Source: Eubacterium sp. TM05-53 | GTDB lineage: Bacteria > Bacillota_I > Bacilli_A > Erysipelotrichales > Erysipelotrichaceae | Length of the DNA stretch: 12,551 bases | Reading direction: 5' to 3' | NCBI RefSeq assembly: GCF_003436425.1 | Contig: NZ_QSPK01000054.1 | Coordinates: forward strand, 3,918 to 16,468 | Shown: positions 7,018-12,551 of the stretch, in pieces | Layout of the letters: every line of letters starts with the position of its first letter | How positions within the stretch are numbered: the first letter of the stretch is position 1 | The notes under the pieces: model-generated | Database searches by the model: none | Seen by the model: only the letters and a program-made list of their open reading frames with translations | What the model was told of the DNA's origin: nothing | Program-made: the position numbers and the translations under genes

Positions 7018-7059
7018 TGAAAAAAGAGCAGATATTTAATAAAAACTAAGAAATCTGCT
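7018..7059 (-). terminator. Possible leftward terminator in the flank
   Basis: AGCAGAT (7027-7033) and ATCTGCT (7053-7059) pair with a 19-nt loop. On the minus strand the stem is followed after one base by a run of six T (7020-7025). It could end transcription of the small gene at 7283-7531. Apart from this hairpin, 6957-7121 is AT-rich DNA with no gene that I can support. Confidence 0.35.
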
Positions 7060-7121
7060 TACTTTAATAGTTTAAGATATATAGAAAATCTAAAATATAT
7101 TTATATTGAAATCATTATTAT

Positions 7122-7287
7122 GACATTCTCTTGTTTGAACTAATACATATAGTTATACATCGTTTTGTTATTCACGACAAATCATAGAGTCTTATTAATT
7201 TCCATAATATCGCATTCTCTTATTTGAATCGAGACGTACAGTTGTCCATCTTTTTGATTTTCATGGCAAATCACAGAGTCCACTAAT
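7122..7287. repeat. Two diverged direct copies of an intergenic sequence, 89 bp apart
   Basis: Positions 7124-7191 and 7213-7280 align without gaps with 53 of 68 bases identical by hand count. Both share CATTCTCTT, TTTGAA and a CAAATCAYAGAGTC block. The second copy reaches into the last codons of the small gene that ends at 7283. I recognise no tRNA, CRISPR or insertion-sequence end in it. It may be a local duplication, a genome-wide intergenic repeat, or a remnant linked with the insertion site. Confidence 0.7.
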
Positions 7288-7531
7288 CACGAGTTCTAAC
7301 GTAATATAAGGATCCTAATGCGACTTCAATAATAATATATGGCACAGCCATTAAATACGCTGAATATGGATGTAGATCATCTGCAGCATACTGCATGTCA
7401 TTGATCTTAAGTTGGCCTGATTTGATTTCTTCAATTTTTGTTTTATGCATATGAACACGATACGGACAGACTACAGCTAATACAATCATAATAATTAATA
7501 GAATGCGTCCAGGCTTTTTAAAGAAATTCAT
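7283..7531 (-). CDS. Small hypothetical membrane protein (two transmembrane helices)
   Basis: The protein is 82 aa from the ATG at 7531. I do not recognise the family. It has a basic N-terminus (MNFFKKPGR), a first hydrophobic helix (about 10-25), a polar loop of about 30 residues, and a second hydrophobic stretch (about 56-75) ending in YYVRTRD. A GTG at 7540 could extend it by three residues, but AGGAG (7540-7544) overlaps that codon and is well spaced for the ATG instead. It reads leftward toward the transposon end with about 325 bp between them, and follows the patatin gene after a 56-bp gap. Coding is supported by the ribosome site, an upstream extended -10 and the tidy hydrophobic pattern; function unknown. 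Confidence 0.65.
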   Translation of the reverse strand: MNFFKKPGRILLIIMIVLAVVCPYRVHMHKTKIEEIKSGQLKINDMQYAADDLHPYSAYLMAVPYIIIEVALGSLYYVRTRD

Positions 7532-7557
7532 ATGTATCACTCCTAAATATTTTTATT

Positions 7558-7566
7558 AGTATATCA
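7558..7566 (-). promoter_or_regulatory. Candidate extended -10 promoter for the small membrane protein
   Basis: TGATATACT on the minus strand matches an extended -10 (TGnTATAAT-like), about 27 bp before the ATG at 7531. No good -35 is seen, which extended -10 promoters can lack. Just upstream a short hairpin, TGTGAA-gtgt-TTCACA (7577-7592), overlaps the patatin stop codon. Confidence 0.35.
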
Positions 7567-7587
7567 TAAACTTGTATGTGAAACACT

Positions 7588-8433
7588 TCACAAATATTTC
7601 TTTAATTCTTCTAAACAATTCAACGCATCACGTCTGCCAATATCATAGATTTCCTGTAAATGATTGGGATCCTTTTCAATCATTGCACACGCAATCAGTT
7701 TAGAAGGTCGAATCACAAATATCTGTCCTTCCCTTTCAAGCTGATCAATTTTTTCCAATGTTTCATTATATACAATATGTCTATTTTCCAATGCCTTTTG
7801 TAAATTTGGATATTCCTTAAACGCCTTCTTTATAAGATTGATATATTTCATTGGCTTTTTTCGATACGTATGATCTCTAGTCAAAACAACAACCGTCTTC
7901 TTTGTTCTTTCCAACATCCAATCCACTGGAATCGAATCCGAAACACCACCATCCAATAATTCATAGCCATCTAGTTTTACCGGTTTTGACACAACAGGAA
8001 TCGAAGCCGAAGCACGAATCCATTCAATATCTAAAGCATCCCCATTTTTGATTTCATGATATACAGGTTTACCCGTATGAATATCCGTACATACAACAGT
8101 GAATCTCAATGGATTTTCCTTAAACACTTTTGTATCAAACGGATCTAATATCGTAGGAACAACACCATACGCAAATTCTTTATTATATAGATCTCCTGTT
8201 TTAATAAAACTCTTTAATCCTGAGTATCTAGGATCTCTACAAAAACGCTTGTTGTAGCGTAAAGCTCTTCCAATCTGTTTCGATTTGATGTTGCATCCAA
8301 AGGCAGCACCTGCAGAAACTCCCACAACCTTATTAAAATCAATGTTATTTTCCATTAATACATCAATTACACCACAAGTATACATGCCTCGAAAGCCACC
8401 GCCTTCAAGAACTAATCCTTTTTCTTCTAACAT
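7588..8433 (-). CDS. Patatin-like phospholipase (YjjU-type serine acyl hydrolase)
   Basis: The protein is 281 aa from the ATG at 8433. Patatin-family enzymes cleave acyl esters of lipids with a Ser-Asp dyad. The glycine-rich oxyanion motif EGGGFRGMYTCG (10-21), the nucleophile motif GVSAG with S40, and DGG with D161 are all present, so it is probably active. The rest fits single-domain bacterial patatins of about 280-300 aa. No signal peptide or membrane helix is seen, suggesting a cytosolic protein. The frame is open back to a TTG at 8460, but TATAAT at 8450-8455 lies inside that extension, so the ATG at 8433 (or the one at 8439) is the likelier start; the ribosome site is weak (GGTGAT). It is probably transcribed alone, just after a terminator. 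Substrate not predictable. Confidence 0.87.
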   Translation of the reverse strand: MLEEKGLVLEGGGFRGMYTCGVIDVLMENNIDFNKVVGVSAGAAFGCNIKSKQIGRALRYNKRFCRDPRYSGLKSFIKTGDLYNKEFAYGVVPTILDPFDTKVFKENPLRFTVVCTDIHTGKPVYHEIKNGDALDIEWIRASASIPVVSKPVKLDGYELLDGGVSDSIPVDWMLERTKKTVVVLTRDHTYRKKPMKYINLIKKAFKEYPNLQKALENRHIVYNETLEKIDQLEREGQIFVIRPSKLIACAMIEKDPNHLQEIYDIGRRDALNCLEELKKYL

Positions 8434-8449
8434 ATACATCACCGCGAAA

Positions 8450-8478
8450 ATTATACACAATGTGAACTAAAAAGAAAA
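8450..8478 (-). promoter_or_regulatory. Candidate promoter of the patatin gene
   Basis: On the minus strand a perfect -10 TATAAT (8450-8455) lies 17 bp from a weak -35, TTTTCT (8473-8478), about 17 bp before the ATG at 8433. The leader would be only about ten bases long. Confidence 0.5.
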
Positions 8479-8494
8479 GGACTTATTCAAGTCC
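8469..8494 (-). terminator. Intrinsic terminator of the nuclease-lipoprotein operon, overlapping the stop codon
   Basis: On the minus strand GGACTT-gaat-AAGTCC (8494 to 8479) is followed by TTTTCTTTTT (8478-8469). The lipoprotein's last codons and TAA stop (8483-8485) are part of the hairpin. Confidence 0.75.
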
Positions 8495-9394
8495 AATCTT
8501 AAATGTGTTTGATTTTCCAAATGCCTTCGAATTCATATGCACCACAAAAGGCTTCGTACTTTTATCTGTAAAATCAGGCGCTGCCTTTTCAAAATGGAAT
8601 TCAATTTCTGTATTTACAGTCTGTTTCTTATCCAAGAAATACAATACATATCCCGTTACGTTTGCTTTAAAACTCTGTGTTTTAGGTGCCATGCCATTCG
8701 TTGTAAAATCATGACTCTTGATTTCATCCATATTCGCAAAATCACCCTTATTACTTAGATCTATACCCTCTAAAGTAGCACTCGGCGTTAAATATGGAAC
8801 AATGATACGAGAATCCGTTTTGTTTTTATAGGTAATCTTAATATTGTTTAATACCGTTTCCCCATTCTCATATACATAACTTGCTTTAGAAGCATCCACA
8901 CCAATCTTTAAAGTATCATCTTCAAAGAAAGTATATTTTGTATCCTTTGAATCCTTCACATTCTTATCACTAGCCTTACGTATATCAAAAGCTTTAAAAG
9001 GCAAAAATTGTTTCTTATTATTAAAAGAAAGCCCCAAGTTTTTTTGATCATTGTTTGGGAAACCAATATAACCATAAATATACGTATTCTGACCCTTATT
9101 AATGACATAAGAAGGCGTAGACTGGTATTTATCAATGACACTGATCTCTTTTTCATTGTCATCCGTTACGGAATAAATTAAATTCTTTGTGTCATACGGC
9201 TTTTTACCTTTATTTTCAACACTCGCCAAATAATAGTAGTACGTCGAATTATCCGTATCATTTGTGATGGTTAATACATCCAACAATTGACAAGAAACAT
9301 TCTTTTTTAATTCCACATTATTTTCTGGTTTGGAACAACCAAATAAAGATAAAGATAAAACACATACACAAAGTATAGATATGATTCTTTTCAT
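8483..9394 (-). CDS. Putative surface lipoprotein of unknown function
   Basis: The protein is 303 aa. The first 20 residues form a lipoprotein signal: basic MKR, a hydrophobic stretch and the lipobox LFGC, so Cys20 would be lipid-modified and the protein held on the outer face of the membrane. The mature part reads like two beta-rich segments of about 110-120 residues each (roughly 25-140 and 150-300), joined by a charged linker (KASDKNVKDSKDTKY). Patterns such as YYYYLASVENKG and LNNIKITYKNKTDSRIIV recall immunoglobulin-like domains of secreted Bacillota proteins, but I cannot name a family. A well-placed AGGAG precedes the ATG at 9394. It starts 9 bp after the nuclease gene and shares its operon and terminator, so a joint role at the cell surface is possible but unproven. 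Confidence 0.78.
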   Translation of the reverse strand: MKRIISILCVCVLSLSLFGCSKPENNVELKKNVSCQLLDVLTITNDTDNSTYYYYLASVENKGKKPYDTKNLIYSVTDDNEKEISVIDKYQSTPSYVINKGQNTYIYGYIGFPNNDQKNLGLSFNNKKQFLPFKAFDIRKASDKNVKDSKDTKYTFFEDDTLKIGVDASKASYVYENGETVLNNIKITYKNKTDSRIIVPYLTPSATLEGIDLSNKGDFANMDEIKSHDFTTNGMAPKTQSFKANVTGYVLYFLDKKQTVNTEIEFHFEKAAPDFTDKSTKPFVVHMNSKAFGKSNTFKIGLE

Positions 9395-9403
9395 GTTATT
9401 CTC

Positions 9404-10249
9404 CTATGGATTGCAGTTTTTACAAGGTGAATACCCCTGATCGATCAATACATCTCTAGATGCACTTGACTCCAACTTGTTTTCATCATTCATCAAACGA
9501 ATGCTTGCACAAGTAGGCTTATGAAACTTATGCGTTTTTACATTTAAAACATAAGTAGAAGTATCCTCTGTAACTTTATATTCCTTTATAATATCGTCAT
9601 TCGAACGACTTGAATCGCCCGTTTTATAATCAATTGTGATACCTGGCTGCATGTTATAACAAAATACATTAAACGATACACCTTGCCCTTTATCTTCTAC
9701 AGAATACGCCTCGATCTGTACACCATCCGCAATTAAGTTATCACCATCATAGATAGGTGTAACCCGATATAAAACATGATGATTTGTCTTTTTTATGTAG
9801 TCACAGACTTCATTTTCAAGCGGAAGCATACCCTCTACATTTAAATAGCGCGTACCCGTCATTAAGTTTTTACGATTCGCATTTTCACCCGTCAATTGAT
9901 ATCCAATCAAATGACAACGATTATATAAGTACTTCCCATCAATTCCCTTATAACGCACTGTATGCCATCCCGCAGGCTTTACAGAACCAATACTTTCTCG
10001 CTTTTTTGTCGGCATTAGATCCTTTGACACATTCGCATACGCAACCTGTGGCCGATCTAAAGAATCTAGATTCGAGTACGATTCAAAACTCTTTTTATTC
10101 ATATCCTTCGAACTGAATACAGGCTCGTTATCATGTATCTCTACATAAGGACTGCCGCTATATTCAGGTATCTCATCAATCTCATAAGCCGATATAGGCG
10201 TGATCAATGTTGAAAGAATAATGAACATTGATACAATAAATTTTCTCAT
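9404..10249 (-). CDS. Secreted DNA/RNA non-specific endonuclease with a C-terminal Ada-like metal-binding domain
   Basis: The protein is 281 aa from the ATG at 10249. A signal peptide (1-21, MRKF, a hydrophobic core, then ISA-Y) predicts export. Residues 85-200 form a beta-beta-alpha-metal nuclease like streptococcal DNases: the active-site segment reads NRCHLIG with H113, followed by GENANRKNLMTGT, whose Asn residues probably bind the metal, and by RYLNVEGMLPLE. Residues 232-281 resemble the small Cys-rich domain common at the end of such proteins (KFHKPTC with C247, then GYSPCKNCNP with C276 and C279). The frame opens at GTG 10261, but GAGG directly before the ATG at 10249 supports the shorter form. 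Likely roles are degrading outside DNA for nutrients or DNA uptake. A palindrome in its promoter suggests control by a repressor. Confidence 0.85.
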   Translation of the reverse strand: MRKFIVSMFIILSTLITPISAYEIDEIPEYSGSPYVEIHDNEPVFSSKDMNKKSFESYSNLDSLDRPQVAYANVSKDLMPTKKRESIGSVKPAGWHTVRYKGIDGKYLYNRCHLIGYQLTGENANRKNLMTGTRYLNVEGMLPLENEVCDYIKKTNHHVLYRVTPIYDGDNLIADGVQIEAYSVEDKGQGVSFNVFCYNMQPGITIDYKTGDSSRSNDDIIKEYKVTEDTSTYVLNVKTHKFHKPTCASIRLMNDENKLESSASRDVLIDQGYSPCKNCNP

Positions 10250-10265
10250 AGTATTCCTCACATAT

Positions 10266-10311
10266 TTGACATATATAATGTCAATATAACTTATATACTA
10301 AAACCATGAAA
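10266..10311 (-). promoter_or_regulatory. Nuclease promoter with an overlapping operator-like palindrome
   Basis: On the minus strand -35 TTTCAT (10306-10311) and -10 TATATT (10283-10288) are spaced by 17 bp. A perfect inverted repeat, TTGACAT-atata-ATGTCAA (10266-10284), covers the end of the -10 and the expected transcription start, a typical repressor position. The palindrome is plain in the sequence; the promoter match is moderate and the regulator is unknown. Confidence 0.5.
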
Positions 10312-10324
10312 GGAGTGAGTGATA

Positions 10325-10391
10325 AAAAACATAGTACTTCATTATCGTTCGAGTCAAAAAATATAATAAACCCCTTATGTACTATGTTTTT
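10325..10391. other. Long inverted repeat between gatD and the nuclease gene
   Basis: A perfect 13-bp arm AAAAACATAGTAC (10325-10337) pairs with GTACTATGTTTTT (10379-10391) across a 41-base loop. Read leftward, the hairpin ends in a run of six T and could terminate murT-gatD. Read rightward it ends in five T. It may be a two-way terminator or part of a structured RNA. Confidence 0.5.
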
Positions 10392-10414
10392 AGATGTCTT
10401 ATGACATCTTTTTT
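10392..10414 (+). terminator. Hairpin with T-run reading rightward, overlapping the gatD stop
   Basis: AGATGTC-ttat-GACATCT (10392-10409) is followed by a T-run (10409-10414), a normal intrinsic terminator for rightward transcription. No recognised gene reads rightward into it. On the minus strand the stem is followed by a single T and then A, so it is poor as a gatD terminator on its own. Confidence 0.5.
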
Positions 10415-11144
10415 ATATCTCTAATTTCTTAAATACAGCCTCACGAGCCATCTTTTCAAACTTATCTTCAAGCGGCTTTAAATCACTATATTTAAAATCC
10501 GGATTTCTTTTTTGTAGCGCTTTTGAAATCACAAAATCCGCAACCTCAGGATTCTTTGGAAGTAAAGGACCATGCAAATACGTACCTAAAATCTTTCCAT
10601 CATAGAAACCTTCATAACCAGCACCAAAACTATTTCCATATCCCTTGACAACTTTTCCCAAAGGATGCGTTACATTTAATGTTTGACCCCCATGATTTTC
10701 AAAACCAACGATACGCGTTTTTAAACCATCTAAATCCGCATCGATCACAACATTTCCAATACAACGACTACCAGCTTTTCCCGTATCCGTATAATAATCA
10801 TAGAACTGCAAACCAGAAATCTTTTCATTGTTGGCCGCAATATAATATTGTCCAAACAATTGATATCCACCACAAATCAAAAGTACAAACGTCTTTTCAT
10901 CCATAGCCTTCTTAATATTTTCTTTACGCGATAATAAATCAGGAATCAAACTAATTTGTTCCTTATCTGCACCACCACCTAAGAAAATCAAATCATATTC
11001 ACTTAAATCTTTTTCTTCACCAATACCACAAGTATCCAGTTCAAAAGGAATACCACGATCTAAACAACGCTTCTTTAGAACCATCATATTTCCCTTATCC
11101 CCATAAAGATCCATGATATCATGATACATCCAAACTACTTTCAT
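10413..11144 (-). CDS. gatD: Lipid II isoglutaminyl synthase, glutaminase subunit GatD
   Basis: The protein is 243 aa, as expected for GatD. It releases ammonia from glutamine, which partner MurT uses to amidate the D-glutamate of lipid II to D-isoglutamine, on the inner face of the membrane. It has a class I glutamine amidotransferase fold: the nucleophile elbow LLICGGYQLFG with C91, an earlier LGGGADKEQ, and catalytic H191 in LGTYLHGPLLP. It overlaps murT by 4 bp (ATGA) and has its own GGAG ribosome site inside the end of murT, matching the universal murT-gatD pairing in Gram-positive bacteria. Confidence 0.94.
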   Translation of the reverse strand: MKVVWMYHDIMDLYGDKGNMMVLKKRCLDRGIPFELDTCGIGEEKDLSEYDLIFLGGGADKEQISLIPDLLSRKENIKKAMDEKTFVLLICGGYQLFGQYYIAANNEKISGLQFYDYYTDTGKAGSRCIGNVVIDADLDGLKTRIVGFENHGGQTLNVTHPLGKVVKGYGNSFGAGYEGFYDGKILGTYLHGPLLPKNPEVADFVISKALQKRNPDFKYSDLKPLEDKFEKMAREAVFKKLEI

Positions 11145-12457
11145 AGACCCATCTCCTTCTTGATCGCATTACGCGTAGGAAGCAGTGCCGTATATGTCGC
11201 AATCGCATATGTCGTACGCTTTGTAGCTAATGCGGCTTTTACGGCAATGTCCAAAGTATCGACAACACTTAAAGGCCCTTTATATCCGCCATAATAGATT
11301 CTTAAAGCCATATCATTTGCACGAAGACCCGTACAAATAATTTCCTTTGTGCTATCCTTCATGATCTTTTCAAAGAAAGTATCATAGATCCAGCTAACAT
11401 CCGTACCATCCTGCTCACGATCATTCAATACGATCACAATTGTCTTATCCGAATCATCTTTTTCAATGACCTTCATAACTTCATTGGCACCCGTAGGATT
11501 TTTAACTAGGTTCAAAATACAAGTCTGATTCTCTGCTTTAAACGTTTCATTTCTTCCCGCAGGCTGAGGCGCATGACGAAATACTGATTTTACACAATCA
11601 ACAGATATTCCGTAATTTTTCGCAACATTCAATACAACAGCACAATTGTACATAGAATACATGCCTTCATATGGAGATTTATAATTTACGCCATCACTCG
11701 TAAATGTTTCTTGATCCAAATCAATATCTTTTAAACAAATATCCATTTCAGGCGTTTGAAAATCACACTTTGAACAATGGAATTTACCAATATGCGAATA
11801 TTGATAATAACTATATTCAAGTCTAGCCCCACACTTCGGACAGAATTTTCCTTCACTTGCCTCTTTTGTGGTTTTAACAGAATACGTATTTTCATCCATT
11901 CCAAAATAAGAGAATGAAGCATTTTTCGCCACTAAATTTAATCTTACGACATTTGGATCATTCGCATTTAAAATCAATCGACCCCTATATTCAGGCAATA
12001 CCTTTTCAATCGAATCAATCAATTGTTCCATTTCACGAGCACGATCTAATTGATCACGAAAGAAGTTATTGACCACAAAATCGGTAACCGGAATATATGG
12101 AAGAATATGTCTTACATTTAATTCATCACATTCTAGCACTACCGCATTGGCTTTGATTTCACCATTTAGTTTTGCGTTGGTCAACAACGTAGTAACAATA
12201 CCTGCCTTTAAGTTATCTCCCTTACGATTGGAAATCACATTATATCCAGCCTTTTCAAACAAGTCTGTAATCATATTGGCCGTACTCGTTTTTCCATTTG
12301 TACCCGTAACCAAAATAACAGGACCATTAAATTTTAATTTCGATAATATATTCGCATCGACTTTGCAGCCGATAGACCCAGGCAACGATCCACCCCGTCC
12401 AATTAGGTGTAGACTCCAGGCACTTAGCTTTGTAGATAATATAGATAAAGTTTTCAT
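11141..12457 (-). CDS. murT: Lipid II isoglutaminyl synthase, Mur ligase-like subunit MurT
   Basis: The protein is 438 aa, the usual MurT length. It activates the D-Glu carboxylate of lipid II with ATP and accepts ammonia from GatD. The Mur ligase P-loop reads TGTNGKTS (51-58). A zinc ribbon, special to MurT among Mur ligases, is inserted in the middle domain: C206-x2-C209 and C228-x2-C231. The C-terminal MurT-type domain holds NDREQDGTDVSWIYD (345-359), whose acidic residues are thought to complete the catalytic site of the complex. The ATG at 12457 has a well-placed AAGGAG. It is the first gene of a two-gene operon with gatD and has a near-consensus promoter. Confidence 0.95.
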   Translation of the reverse strand: MKTLSILSTKLSAWSLHLIGRGGSLPGSIGCKVDANILSKLKFNGPVILVTGTNGKTSTANMITDLFEKAGYNVISNRKGDNLKAGIVTTLLTNAKLNGEIKANAVVLECDELNVRHILPYIPVTDFVVNNFFRDQLDRAREMEQLIDSIEKVLPEYRGRLILNANDPNVVRLNLVAKNASFSYFGMDENTYSVKTTKEASEGKFCPKCGARLEYSYYQYSHIGKFHCSKCDFQTPEMDICLKDIDLDQETFTSDGVNYKSPYEGMYSMYNCAVVLNVAKNYGISVDCVKSVFRHAPQPAGRNETFKAENQTCILNLVKNPTGANEVMKVIEKDDSDKTIVIVLNDREQDGTDVSWIYDTFFEKIMKDSTKEIICTGLRANDMALRIYYGGYKGPLSVVDTLDIAVKAALATKRTTYAIATYTALLPTRNAIKKEMGL

Positions 12458-12482
12458 AACTACTCCTTTTCCATACTCTTCT

Positions 12483-12511
12483 ATTATACAACATAGTAGT
12501 TACGCATGAAA
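12483..12511 (-). promoter_or_regulatory. Promoter of murT-gatD
   Basis: On the minus strand -35 TTTCAT (12506-12511) and a perfect -10 TATAAT (12483-12488) are spaced by 17 bp, giving a leader of about 20 bases that carries the AAGGAG ribosome site. The rest of the window beyond it, to 12551, shows no gene that I can support. Confidence 0.7.
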
Positions 12512-12551
12512 AATAAAATGGCTTAAATAAACTAAATCGGAAACTCTATTA

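Noticed and set aside
6957..7282. tRNA or other classical attachment gene next to the transposon end
   Set aside because: No cloverleaf, T-loop GTTCRAAT or conserved gene end was found in this AT-rich stretch. The preferred site, if any, may adjoin the other end.
9784..10116. 110-codon rightward frame inside the nuclease gene
   Set aside because: It is a shadow of a well-supported nuclease gene, has a low-complexity His/Ser/Tyr-rich product and lacks a ribosome site.
12069..12509. 146-codon rightward frame opposite murT
   Set aside because: It lies antisense to the conserved MurT P-loop region and has no supporting signals.

Overview
The window looks like chromosome of a low-GC Gram-positive bacterium (Bacillota), possibly an Erysipelotrichia-like lineage. 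The reasons are AT-rich DNA, strong AGGAGG ribosome sites, a murT-gatD pair, a lipobox lipoprotein and short intrinsic terminators. The genus is a guess. Positions 1 to about 6956 are one end of a Tn7-like transposon, and about 6957 to 12551 is the host chromosome beside it.

The transposon part holds a rightward operon, tniQ-tnsA-tnsB-tnsC, with overlapping or closely spaced genes, ending in an intrinsic terminator. TnsA (endonuclease, 5' strand cut), TnsB (DDE transposase, 3' cut and joining) and TnsC (AAA+ regulator) all keep their core motifs. The TniQ is short (303 aa). Divergent from tniQ is a 401-aa gene that resembles ISL3-family transposases in its zinc ribbon, HTH and core fold, but seems to have lost the catalytic residues. 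It is the best candidate here for something new: a retired transposase possibly used as the DNA-binding target selector (or regulator) of a Tn7-like element. After tnsC, positions 6763-6956 hold a 45-bp tandem repeat with two TnsB-like sites per unit, ending in ACA as Tn7-type ends do. The other end, and any cargo, must lie left of position 1.

The flank begins with AT-rich noncoding DNA holding two diverged copies of a roughly 70-bp sequence, 89 bp apart. All flank genes read leftward. From right to left they are: murT-gatD (lipid II isoglutaminyl synthase, peptidoglycan amidation) from a clear promoter; a structured intergenic region; a secreted DNA/RNA nuclease with an Ada-like metal-binding tail plus a lipoprotein, in one operon ending in a terminator that overlaps the lipoprotein stop codon; a patatin-like phospholipase; and a small two-helix membrane protein whose 3' end faces the transposon end.

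All family assignments come from reading motifs by eye and from memory. No database search was run. The ISL3 assignment and the loss of its catalytic residues should be tested first.
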